The position numbers and the translations under genes are program-made. Shown here in pieces: positions 8,527 to 17,073 of a stretch of 64,000 nucleotides of DNA. Within the stretch, counting starts at the first letter, position 1; each line of letters opens with the position of its first letter. Source of the stretch: Propionibacteriaceae bacterium AM104-82 (GTDB lineage: Bacteria > Actinomycetota > Actinomycetes > Propionibacteriales > Propionibacteriaceae); the NCBI GenBank assembly GCA_027658995.1, contig JAQDQK010000007.1, positions 1 through 64,000 of the forward strand, read 5' to 3'. The notes under the pieces are model-generated. The model saw only the letters and a list, made by a program, of their open reading frames with translations, ran no database searches and was not told the DNA's origin.

Positions 8527-8740
8527 GACCACGTCGGTCGAAACCCACTCGCACCAGAAGGCGGACCCACCACAGGGGTTTCGACGCGGGCTGCGGCGCT
8601 GCGCGCCTTTGCCCGGCTCAACCAGCGGACACGCGAGCCGACCACGTCGGTCGAAACCCACCCGCACCAGAAGGCGGACCTGCTCCAGATGGTTTCGACG
8701 CGGGCTGCGGCGCTGCGCGCCTTTGCCCGGCTCAACCGGC
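8527..8740. repeat. Two ~100-bp direct repeats of the GGTCGAAACC/GGCTCAACC family
   Basis: Copies at about 8527-8627 and 8640-8740 share ACCACGTCGGTCGAAACCCA, GCACCAGAAGGCGGACC, GGTTTCGACGCGGGCTGCGG and TTTGCCCGGCTCAACC. Together with the tandem units before them they fill the whole 310-bp gap between the lipoprotein and chorismate mutase genes. Inverted motifs (GGTTGAGCC with GGCTCAACC, GGTCGAAACC with GGTTTCGAC) could fold into long hairpins. Confidence 0.85.
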
Positions 8741-8741
8741 G

Positions 8742-9047
8742 CTACTCGCCCTGTTCGGCCGCGATCTGCTCGTGGTGCCGCACGACCTCCGTGACGATGA
8801 ACGTCAGGAACTTCTCCGCGAACTCCGGGTCGAGGTCCGCGTCGACCGCCAACGCCCGCAGCCGGGCGATCTGGGCGGCCTCACGGTCGGGGTCGGCAGG
8901 CGGAAGGCCTGCCGCGGCCTTCAACTCCCCCACCCGCTGGGTGACCTTGAACCGCTCCGCGAGCAGGTGCACGAGGGCCGAATCCATGTTGTCGATGCTC
9001 CCGCGCAGCCGCCGGAGCTCCGCCCGGGCCTCGTCCGGCGTCATCAT
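8742..9047 (-). CDS. Chorismate mutase (AroQ class)
   Basis: The 101-aa protein is a small all-helical chorismate mutase that converts chorismate to prephenate for phenylalanine and tyrosine synthesis. It has the AroQ pattern: an N-terminal ELRRLRGSIDNMDSALVHLL helix with the catalytic Arg, LLAERFKVTQRVGELKAAAG with Arg/Lys, and a C-terminal FLTFIVTEVVRHHEQI helix. ATG 9047 (or 9044) touches the guaB3 stop, so it is translated as the third gene of a guaB-guaB3 transcript. Pairing a purine operon with a mutase is not obvious biochemically. Mycobacterial AroQ-delta enzymes of similar length need a DAHP synthase partner, which is not in this window. Confidence 0.85.
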   Translation of the reverse strand: MMTPDEARAELRRLRGSIDNMDSALVHLLAERFKVTQRVGELKAAAGLPPADPDREAAQIARLRALAVDADLDPEFAEKFLTFIVTEVVRHHEQIAAEQGE

Positions 9048-10147
9048 CAGTGCAGGATCAGGTCGATGCGCTGGAACGACTTGACGTCGGTGTAGCCCGT
9101 CAGGGCCATCGCCTTGCGCAGGCCGCCCGCCAGGTTCATGGTGCCGTCCGGGACGCGCGACGGGCCGAGCACGACCTCCTCGAGCGTGCCGACCTGCTCA
9201 AAGAACGAGCGCTCGCCGCGGGGAAGCGTCGAGTGCCAGGCACCTGCGCCCCAGTGCCAGCCGCGGCCGGGGGCCTCGGTGGCGCGGGCAAGCGGCGAGC
9301 CGACCATGACGGCGTCCGCGCCGCACGCGATCGCCTTGGCGATGGCGCCGGACTTACCGACGGCACCGTCGGCGATGATGTGGACGTAACGGCCGCCCGA
9401 CTCCTCCAGGTAGTCGCGACGCGCCTCGGCGACGTCGGCGACCGCGGAGGCCATCGGCACCTCGATGCCGAGGACGTCTGCGGTGGTGTGCGTCGCACCG
9501 CCGCCGAAACCGACCAGCACGCCGGCCGCACCGGCACGCATCAGGTGCTGCGCGGCTCGGTAGGTGGCGACGCCGCCGACCAGGACGGGGGTGTCGAAGC
9601 GGTAGATGAACTCCTTGAGGTTCAAGGTGTCCTCGCCGCCGACGTGTTCGGCCGAGACGGTGGTGCCGCGGATCACGAAGAAGTCCATGCCCGCCTGCTC
9701 GAGGACCGGGGCGAACTCCTGCGTCAGCGCGGGCGACAGCGACCCGGCGACGGGCACGTCTGCGGTGCGCAGCTCGGCGAGGCGGTCGCGGATCAGCTCG
9801 CCCTTGACCGGCTCGGCGTAGATCTCCTGCAGGCGGCGGGTCGCGGTGACCTGGTCACACTCCTGCGTGAGCAGCTCGTACTGGGGCTGCGGATCCTCGT
9901 AGCGGGTCCAGAGGCCCTCGAGGTTCAGCACGCCGAGTCCGCCGAGCTCACCCATCCGCACCGCGGTCGCGGGAGACATCACCGAGTCCATCGGGGCGGC
10001 CACGATCGGGATGTCGAACGTGACGGCGTCGATCTTCCAGCTGAGGTCGACCTCGTTCTCAGAGCGGGTGCGTCGGGTGGGCGCGATCGCCACGTCCTCG
10101 AAGGAGTAGGCGTGGCTGGCGCGCTTGCTGCGTCCGAGCTCGTACAT
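9047..10147 (-). CDS. guaB3: GuaB3-family IMP dehydrogenase-related protein
   Basis: This 366-aa TIM-barrel protein belongs to the actinobacterial GuaB3 group. It resembles IMP dehydrogenase but lacks the CBS pair. The N-terminus MYELGRSKRASHAYSFEDVA and VDLSWKIDAVTFDIPIVAAP are characteristic. Where IMPDH has the catalytic-Cys loop GSICTT, this protein has MDFFVIRGTTVSAEHV with no Cys, so IMPDH activity is not expected. Phosphate-binding glycines (LVGGVATYRAAQHLMRAGAA, GVLVGFGGG) are kept. It lies 9 bp downstream of guaB and overlaps the chorismate mutase start. Some GuaB3 proteins have been linked to guanine nucleotide metabolism; the function here is inferred. Confidence 0.9.
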   Translation of the reverse strand: MYELGRSKRASHAYSFEDVAIAPTRRTRSENEVDLSWKIDAVTFDIPIVAAPMDSVMSPATAVRMGELGGLGVLNLEGLWTRYEDPQPQYELLTQECDQVTATRRLQEIYAEPVKGELIRDRLAELRTADVPVAGSLSPALTQEFAPVLEQAGMDFFVIRGTTVSAEHVGGEDTLNLKEFIYRFDTPVLVGGVATYRAAQHLMRAGAAGVLVGFGGGATHTTADVLGIEVPMASAVADVAEARRDYLEESGGRYVHIIADGAVGKSGAIAKAIACGADAVMVGSPLARATEAPGRGWHWGAGAWHSTLPRGERSFFEQVGTLEEVVLGPSRVPDGTMNLAGGLRKAMALTGYTDVKSFQRIDLILH

Positions 10148-10156
10148 GGATCTTCC

Positions 10157-11740
<1,584 letters not shown>

Positions 11741-11953
11741 TCTCGACGATCACGCTTGGACGGGGCTTCGCGCACCGTCTCTTCTGGCTCATCGGGCGCT
11801 CCCACAAGCACGCCGACCCGCTCGCCCGCCGCCCGCGATGCCCGACGGCGGAGGCGCTGCTTCGCTCAGAGCGCAGCATCGTCACCAGAGACCTCCCGGA
11901 CGCCGACCCATCACGCCGACAGGGCACGGGCGGGTTTCCGCGCGGGTTCAGCC

Positions 11954-12033
11954 TTGAGCAGCATTGCGTGCTCGTCGCGCCGACGTGGCCGTGTCAACGC
12001 TCGCACTGCGGTCGAGGCCGCGATACTGCTCAA
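11954..12033. repeat. 80-bp TTGAGCA element, subfamily B
   Basis: The element begins TTGAGCAGCATTG and ends GATACTGCTCAA, with 8-bp inverted ends. Its interior is more diverged than the two subfamily B copies at 28136 and 28287, but the length (80 bp) is identical. Confidence 0.75.
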
Positions 12034-12189
12034 CGCCGTGCCCGCCTACCGCTCACCGGAGCGCGCGACCTTCGCTGTCAGCGAAGCGGGCAGGAAAGTC
12101 CCGGAACCCCACCTCGACGCGCGGTCGGCTCCCTAATGTTTGGCTAGGCGTCGCACAGGGGCGGCGCGCGAACAGACGAAGGAACCGTC

Positions 12190-12972
12190 ATGAGCCTCGA
12201 GACCAATCCCCAGGACGCCGCCACGACCGCCACCGTCGTCGCGGCCCGCGACGCGGCGTTCGCCGCCTTCAAGGGCGGGTTCCGACTGGTCGACCTGAGC
12301 GACGCCCTCGGGCCCGACACCGTGCTGTGGCCGGGCGCCCCCGCGCTGGAGATCGCCGACGCCGTCACGCACGAGGGCGGCGGCTACCACGCCCGGATCA
12401 TCACGACCTTCGAGCACGCCGGCACCCATTTCGACGCACCGGAGCACTTCGTTCCCGGCGGGGCGGATACCGCCTCGATCCCGATCGACGACCTCGTGGT
12501 GCCCGTCGTGGTGATCGACATCTCCGAGCGGGCCGCCACCAATCCCAACGCGACGGTCGACGTCGCCGACATCGCGCGGTTCGAGGCGGAGCACGGCACG
12601 ATCCCGGCAGGCTCCGCCGTGCTGATGAACTCAGGATGGGCGCACCGCAAGCAGGACGCCCTCAGCTATGCGGGGACCGACTCGACGACGGACCTGAAGT
12701 TCCCCGGCTTCGGGGTCGAGGGCACCACGGAACTCGTGGCCCGCGGCGTCGTCGGCCTCGGCGTCGACACGCTTGGCATCGACCCGGGCGACAAGCCCGA
12801 CTTCCCCGTCCACCGCAACGTGTCCCACCCGGCCGGCGTGTGGCATCTGGAGAACCTCGTCAACGTCGACCAGTTGCCTCCGACGGGCGCCGTGATCGCG
12901 GTCGGCGTGCCCCGCGTGGTGGGCGGAACCGGCTTCCCGACGCGGGTGTTCGCGTTCGTTTCGCGCGACTGA
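12190..12972 (+). CDS. Cyclase-family metal hydrolase (kynurenine formamidase-like)
   Basis: The 260-aa protein has the cyclase/arylformamidase signature. HAGTHFDAPEHF supplies metal ligands His76, His80 and Asp82, followed by a conserved GGADTASIPIDDL segment and a C-terminal region with HRNVSHPAGVWHLENLVN. Members hydrolyse N-formylkynurenine, isatin or related amides and lactones with Zn or Mn. No tryptophan-catabolic gene lies nearby, so the substrate is open. ATG 12190 follows the ribosome-binding site GAAGGA. The gene is monocistronic, since an AT-rich promoter-like region separates it from the DUF1540 gene. Confidence 0.85.
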   Translation: MSLETNPQDAATTATVVAARDAAFAAFKGGFRLVDLSDALGPDTVLWPGAPALEIADAVTHEGGGYHARIITTFEHAGTHFDAPEHFVPGGADTASIPIDDLVVPVVVIDISERAATNPNATVDVADIARFEAEHGTIPAGSAVLMNSGWAHRKQDALSYAGTDSTTDLKFPGFGVEGTTELVARGVVGLGVDTLGIDPGDKPDFPVHRNVSHPAGVWHLENLVNVDQLPPTGAVIAVGVPRVVGGTGFPTRVFAFVSRD

Positions 12973-13093
12973 GGATTAACGCAACGATTAATTTGGCAAC
13001 TTCAGACTGACGGAAAGTCAGCGGAACTATTTGCATCACGCCTTGTCAAACGCTATTTGGAGGGGTTGCCAAGGGGCGGTGAAAAATCTAGGA

Positions 13094-13110
13094 TTGTCGT
13101 CAATAGACAA
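13094..13110. promoter_or_regulatory. Inverted repeat upstream of the DUF1540 gene
   Basis: TTGTC-N7-GACAA lies 26 bp before ATG 13136, in the lowest-GC stretch of the neighbourhood (12973-13135, which also holds ATTAACG / CGATTAAT and a split GTC-AGACTGAC-type repeat). It may be an operator, a leader hairpin or chance. Confidence 0.35.
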
Positions 13111-13135
13111 CGGCACATCACCTGGAGGAACCGCC

Positions 13136-13411
13136 ATGAGCACCGTCACCGCCATCACGTCATGCGCCACCACATCGTGCGCGTACAACGATTCGGGTTG
13201 CACCGCGTTCGCCGTCACGATCGAAGGCACCGACAAGGCCACCTGCGCCACGTTCGTCACGCTCGACGCCCGCGGCGGACTTCCGGTCGCCGACGGCCAC
13301 GTCGGGGCATGCCAGCGCCTTGAGTGCGTCCACAACGCCGACCTGATGTGCACGGCCGAGGGCGTCGACATCTCCGACACCGCGACGTGCCTCTCCTACG
13401 AGGTGCGCTGA
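13136..13411 (+). CDS. DUF1540-domain Cys-rich small protein
   Basis: This 91-aa protein contains two copies of a DUF1540-like motif, each with four cysteines: C-x4-C-x-Y-N then GCTAFAVTI and TCATF (residues 9-42), and C-x4-C-x-H-N then MCTAEGVDI and TCLSY (residues 61-89). The spacing suggests two small metal-binding knuckles; metal binding is inference. ATG 13136 follows CCTGGAGGAACC, a strong ribosome-binding site, and excludes an upstream extension with no family match. An AT-rich promoter region with dyads precedes it and a strong hairpin terminator follows, suggesting a discrete and possibly well-expressed transcript. Such proteins have no firmly established role. Confidence 0.85.
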   Translation: MSTVTAITSCATTSCAYNDSGCTAFAVTIEGTDKATCATFVTLDARGGLPVADGHVGACQRLECVHNADLMCTAEGVDISDTATCLSYEVR

Positions 13412-13445
13412 CGGGGCACCCCGCTGGGCCAGACAACACGCACGG

Positions 13446-13480
13446 AAGACGGCGCCCGGGTAGTTCCCGGGCGCCGTCTT
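13446..13480. terminator. Strong bidirectional hairpin terminator
   Basis: A perfect 15-bp stem (AAGACGGCGCCCGGG pairing with CCCGGGCGCCGTCTT) with a TAGTT loop sits between the convergent DUF1540 gene and the minus-strand DUF2470-like gene, 34 bp after the former. Confidence 0.85.
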
Positions 13481-13510
13481 GGCGTTGCACCCCTCCGGGA
13501 GGGGCGTGAT

Positions 13511-14311
13511 TCAGGACGCCAGGTCGGCGGCGGCCGCTTGCACGAGGGCCGCGAGCGCACCTTCGAGCGCGTCCACCGAGGCGACGGGGCGCGGGAAGGG
13601 TGCGTAGACGACGTGGGCCTCCCCCGGGGAGACCAACATCAGGGTGACGCCGCCGAGGTCAGCGTCGACGCAGAACACGCGGCCCATGGTGTGGGCGCAG
13701 GCGGCGGGGGGCGCGTCGGCCACGCAGACCTGACCCTCGAGCCGCCCGACCATCACGGCCCAGCAGAGGTCCTTGAGCGCGTCCTGACCGAGCCGGGCGA
13801 CCGCGCCCTGGGCCGCCAGCTCGTCGAGCGGCGAGGGGGCGCGCAGTTCGTCGAGGTCGACGACGGTGGCGCCGTCGAGGTCATGCAGCACCGCGCGCTC
13901 GATCTCGACGATCCCGACCTGCATGCCGGGCAGGTCGGCAAGGTCGGCGACCCGCGACGGCAGGCCGGTGTCGCGAAGGCTCTGCAGTTCCGCTTCGCCT
14001 ACCCAGGTGAGCTCGCCAAGCAGGTGCACCGACGCGGCCACGATGCTGACGCTGGGGTCGGCGGAATGCAGGACCGCGTCCATCCGCACGTCGACGCCGA
14101 AGCCGGGGGCGGTCGCGGGGAGGAGGCCTTCCGGACGGGCGGCGATCACCAGCGATCCATCGGCGGCAAGGCCGTGCGCGACGAACGGGAGCGATTCACC
14201 AAGTCGATAGGCGAAGATACCTGCCGACCCTGACCCGCCGAGCACGCGACGGGCGAGCGACTGCGCGCGCTCCGGGGTCTGGATCCTCGACGCCTCGAAC
14301 GACATGGTCAT
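13511..14311 (-). CDS. DUF2470-like split-barrel protein, possibly iron-regulated
   Basis: This 266-aa protein has an N-terminal region resembling pyridoxamine-oxidase-like split barrels and a C-terminal segment resembling DUF2470 (GVTLMLVSPGEAHVVYAPFP then SVDALEGALAALVQAA). Related proteins include HugZ-type haem-utilisation factors, so a haem or iron role is plausible but not proved. The expected HMNxDHxD-like histidines of DUF2470 are not clear here (AHTMGRVFCVDADLGG instead), so the match is weak. Start ATG 14311 (MTMSFEASRIQTPERAQSLA) is chosen for the GGAGAAG six bases upstream. A DtxR-like iron box lies 62 bp upstream, supporting iron control. The gene appears to be monocistronic. Confidence 0.6.
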   Translation of the reverse strand: MTMSFEASRIQTPERAQSLARRVLGGSGSAGIFAYRLGESLPFVAHGLAADGSLVIAARPEGLLPATAPGFGVDVRMDAVLHSADPSVSIVAASVHLLGELTWVGEAELQSLRDTGLPSRVADLADLPGMQVGIVEIERAVLHDLDGATVVDLDELRAPSPLDELAAQGAVARLGQDALKDLCWAVMVGRLEGQVCVADAPPAACAHTMGRVFCVDADLGGVTLMLVSPGEAHVVYAPFPRPVASVDALEGALAALVQAAAADLAS

Positions 14312-14372
14312 GCGGCTTCTCCGTCCTCGCACCCCGCCTCGGATTTAGCGAACGTTTTGCTTGCGGTAATGC

Positions 14373-14390
14373 GAATAAGGCAACCCTAAC
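14373..14390. promoter_or_regulatory. DtxR/IdeR-like iron box
   Basis: On the minus strand the site reads GTTAGGGTTGCCTTATTC, close to the iron-box consensus TTAGGTTAGCCTAACCTAA in its left half and centre. It lies 62 bp upstream of the DUF2470-like gene, in an AT-rich stretch with GCGAACGTTTTGC beside it. The AhpD-like gene starts 120 bp on the other side. Confidence 0.5.
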
Positions 14391-14510
14391 CGATCGGTTC
14401 CCTCGCTCCAACTCGGGGCGGCGTCCATGAGACGGGCAGCCGAAAGCCCTCGCCGGACGCGCGGCGCTAGGCTGCAAACGACGCGCCACCTTCAGTTAGG
14501 AGCATCAGCG

Positions 14511-14918
14511 ATGGAGCAGTTCAGCCCGATCCTGCCCGCCCTCACCGACGAGGAGCTCGACCCGCGTGCGGCGGCCGTGTTCGCCGACATCCGCGCCACC
14601 AGGCAGACGGACTTCGTCAACAACTTCTGGCGGGTGCTCGCCAACGACCCTGCCAACCTTGAGCGCACCTGGGCGGAGCTCAAGGAGGTGATGGCGGCGG
14701 GCACCTCGCTGGATCCGCTCGTCAAGGAGCTGATCTACGTGGCGGTCTCCACCGTCAACAACTGCACCTACTGCGTCCGCTCGCACACCGCGGCCGCTCG
14801 CGGGAAGGGCGCCACCGACGAGCAGCTCGCCGAGCTGCACGCCGTCGTGGCAGCCGCAAACAAGACCAACCGACTCGCGACCGGACTGCAGGTCCCGGTC
14901 GACGAGGCGTTCGCCTGA
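14511..14918 (+). CDS. AhpD-like / carboxymuconolactone decarboxylase-family protein
   Basis: The 135-aa all-helical protein has the AhpD/CMD core with a redox pair: NNCTYCVRSHTAAARGKG, where CxxC and the following His form the peroxidase-type active site. AhpD proteins reduce alkylhydroperoxidase systems; other CMD members act on lactones. CxxC plus SHT favours a redox role. ATG 14511 follows GTTAGGAG; a longer frame upstream has no family match. It lies 12 bp before an SDR gene with a GGAGG between them, so the two form a probable operon, with ilvE following. No ahpC is adjacent. Confidence 0.88.
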   Translation: MEQFSPILPALTDEELDPRAAAVFADIRATRQTDFVNNFWRVLANDPANLERTWAELKEVMAAGTSLDPLVKELIYVAVSTVNNCTYCVRSHTAAARGKGATDEQLAELHAVVAAANKTNRLATGLQVPVDEAFA

Positions 14919-14930
14919 GGAGGTAGAGAG

Positions 14931-15695
14931 ATGGAGCTCGGACTGGATGGTCGCCGCGCGATCGTCACCGGAGGATCGAAGGGGCTGGGGTTCGCGATCG
15001 CCGAGGAACTGGTCGCCGAGGGCGCGCGGGTGCGGATCTGCGCCCGCAGCGCCGACGAGGTGGCCGACGCCGTCGCGACGCTCGGAGAGCGGGCGGCAGG
15101 GCGCGCCGTCGACGTGCGCGACGCTGACCAACTGGCCCAGTTCGTCGAGTGGGCCGCCGAGGACATGGGCGGCATCGACATCCTCGTCAACAACGCAGGA
15201 GGTGCGCACCCGGGCACGTTCGAGACGCTCACCGAGGACGCCCTGGTCGCCGACTTCAACGTGAAGGTGCTGAGCTGGTTCCGCGCCGTCAAGGACGCGC
15301 TGCCCTGGCTCAAAGCCTCCGACGCGGCCCGCGTGATCAACATCGGCTCCGTGTTCGCGGAGGCTCCCGACTTCCGGTTCCTGTCGACGAGCGTCAACCG
15401 CGCGGCTGGCCTGAACCTGACCAAGACGCTTGCGCAGGAACTGGCCAAGTACGGCGTCCTTGTCAACGTCGTCAACATCGGAAGCGTCAAGACGCCGCAG
15501 TGGGCCAATATCCACGCAAAGCGGGCGCCGGAGAAGAGCGAGGAGCAGTTCTTCGCCGACCAGTCCGCCGCGATCCCGCTCGGCCGCTTCGGCGAGCCCG
15601 ACGAGGTCGCTGGCGTCGTCGCGTTCCTCGCCAGCGACCGGGCGAGCTACATCAGCGGCGCCAGCATCGACGTCGCCGGCGGCGGCTCGATCTGA
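14931..15695 (+). CDS. SDR-family protein lacking the catalytic Tyr and Lys
   Basis: This 254-aa classical short-chain dehydrogenase fold has the cofactor motif TGGSKGLG (residues 13-20), NNAG (87-90), Asn110 and catalytic-type Ser140 (INIGS). Thirteen residues after Ser140, where the proton-donating Tyr should be, stands Thr153, and the Lys four further on is Arg157 (STSVNRAAGLNLTK). The fold is otherwise complete, ending in SYISGASIDVAGGG. Either chemistry uses other residues or the protein is a non-catalytic or binding SDR. Some actinobacterial SDRs with similarly changed motifs are known to me, so it may be a genuine subfamily. Cotranscription with the AhpD-like gene is likely. Confidence 0.85.
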   Translation: MELGLDGRRAIVTGGSKGLGFAIAEELVAEGARVRICARSADEVADAVATLGERAAGRAVDVRDADQLAQFVEWAAEDMGGIDILVNNAGGAHPGTFETLTEDALVADFNVKVLSWFRAVKDALPWLKASDAARVINIGSVFAEAPDFRFLSTSVNRAAGLNLTKTLAQELAKYGVLVNVVNIGSVKTPQWANIHAKRAPEKSEEQFFADQSAAIPLGRFGEPDEVAGVVAFLASDRASYISGASIDVAGGGSI

Positions 15696-15723
15696 CCCCT
15701 CCCCTACCGAAGAAGGCATCCGC

Positions 15724-16806
15724 ATGACCCAGTTCACCCTCCACGACGCGCCTCTGCGCCCCGCCGAGGAACGCGCCTCGGTGTTGTCCGACCTGGGCTT
15801 CGGGGCCCAGTTCAGCGACCGGATGGCGGTGGCCGACTGGACGGCCGCCGACGGCTGGCACGACCGCAGGATCGTCGCCTACGGCCCGTTCGAACTCGAC
15901 CCGGCGGCCGCCGTCTTCCACTACGCGCAGGAGGCGTTCGAGGGGCTCAAGGCCTACGCGCACGCCGACGGCTCGATCTGGAGGTTCCGCGCGGACGTCA
16001 ACGCCGAGCGGTTCCGCCGCTCCTGCCGCCGCCTCGGGCTGCCCGAGTTGAGCGTCGAGGACTTCCTCGCGAGCGTCGACGCGCTGGTGGCGGCGGAGCG
16101 GGACTGGGTGCCGACTGGGGCCGAGCAGAGCCTGTACCTGCGTCCGTTCATGTTCGCCCGCTCGCCGTTCCTGGCAGTGAAGCCGTCCACGTCGGTGACC
16201 TACGCCGTGATCGCCAGCCCGTCAGGCGCCTATTTCGGCGGCACCGGGATCGCACCGGTCGACATCTGGTTCACCCGCGACTACTCGCGCGCCGCCCCGG
16301 GCGGCACCGGCTTCGCCAAGTGCGGAGGCAACTACGCAGCGTCGATGGTGGCGCAGCAGGAGGCCGAGGAGAACGGCTGCTCGCAGGTCGGCTTCGTCGA
16401 CGCCGTCGAGCACCGCTTCGTCGAGGAGTTGGGCGGCATGAACCTGTTCGCCGTCACCTCCGACGGTGCCGTCGTCACCCCCGAGCTGACCGACACGATC
16501 CTGGAGGGCGTGACCCGCTCCGCGGTGCTGCAGTTGGCGCGCGACGCAGGGCTGAGCGTCGAGGAGCGCCGCCTCGAACTGACGGAACTGGTCGAGGGCA
16601 TCGACTCCGGCCGGTTCACCGAGGTGTTCGCGTGCGGCACCGCCGCGATCATCACCCCGGTCGGCACGCTGAAGGACGCAGACGGCGCGCACGTCGTCGG
16701 GGACGGACGCCCGGGCGCGACGACGCTCGCGCTCCGCGAACGCCTCACGGGCATCCAGTACGGCCTCGCCGAGGACGTGCACGGCTGGATGCACCGCATC
16801 GTCTGA
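15724..16806 (+). CDS. ilvE: Branched-chain amino acid aminotransferase
   Basis: The enzyme transfers amino groups between glutamate and the 2-oxoacids of Ile, Leu and Val, using PLP in a fold-type IV aminotransferase. The 360-aa length is typical. Key features are FHYAQEAFEGLKAYAH near residues 61-80, LYLRPFMFA, and the PLP lysine in GGTGFAKCGGNYAAS (about residues 195-209), then ELGGMNLFAV and CGTAAIITPVG. ATG 15724 gives the usual N-terminus and lies 28 bp after the SDR stop. The large upstream extension of the frame overlaps the SDR gene and is rejected. It may be the last gene of the AhpD-SDR-ilvE transcript. Confidence 0.95.
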   Translation: MTQFTLHDAPLRPAEERASVLSDLGFGAQFSDRMAVADWTAADGWHDRRIVAYGPFELDPAAAVFHYAQEAFEGLKAYAHADGSIWRFRADVNAERFRRSCRRLGLPELSVEDFLASVDALVAAERDWVPTGAEQSLYLRPFMFARSPFLAVKPSTSVTYAVIASPSGAYFGGTGIAPVDIWFTRDYSRAAPGGTGFAKCGGNYAASMVAQQEAEENGCSQVGFVDAVEHRFVEELGGMNLFAVTSDGAVVTPELTDTILEGVTRSAVLQLARDAGLSVEERRLELTELVEGIDSGRFTEVFACGTAAIITPVGTLKDADGAHVVGDGRPGATTLALRERLTGIQYGLAEDVHGWMHRIV

Positions 16807-16839
16807 CCCGGGTCGCGACGGCGCGGGTCGGGCGGGTGT

Positions 16840-16920
16840 TTGAGCATGTTTGGTTGCTCGTTGCCGATGTGAACGTTAAAACACGCTGTTCCCGTGCAAC
16901 GAGTTACCCAACATGCTCAA
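16840..16920. repeat. 80-bp TTGAGCA element, subfamily A
   Basis: Ends TTGAGCATGTTTGG and CCAACATGCTCAA are inverted repeats with one mismatch, and continue inward (TGCTCGTTG with CAACGAG). The centre carries GAACGTTAA. It sits between ilvE and the giant-protein operon, which read in the same direction. Confidence 0.85.
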
Positions 16921-17073
16921 GTCCCGACCCTCGCCCAGCCCCGCGGGGCGCTGACTTCGGCGTGTCGCGCCTTGGGCAGTTGACAGCGTCTTGTGCCGCC
17001 CGTTCCTGCGGGAGATGATGCGGTTCTAGGGGGATCGGCCCGCGGGGGGCGCGGGCTGAACAAAGGAGTCGCC

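Noticed and set aside
8423-8740. Possible CRISPR array in the repeat cluster
   Set aside because: The 25-bp units are contiguous with no spacers, the longer repeats are not 28-37 bp, and no cas genes are present.
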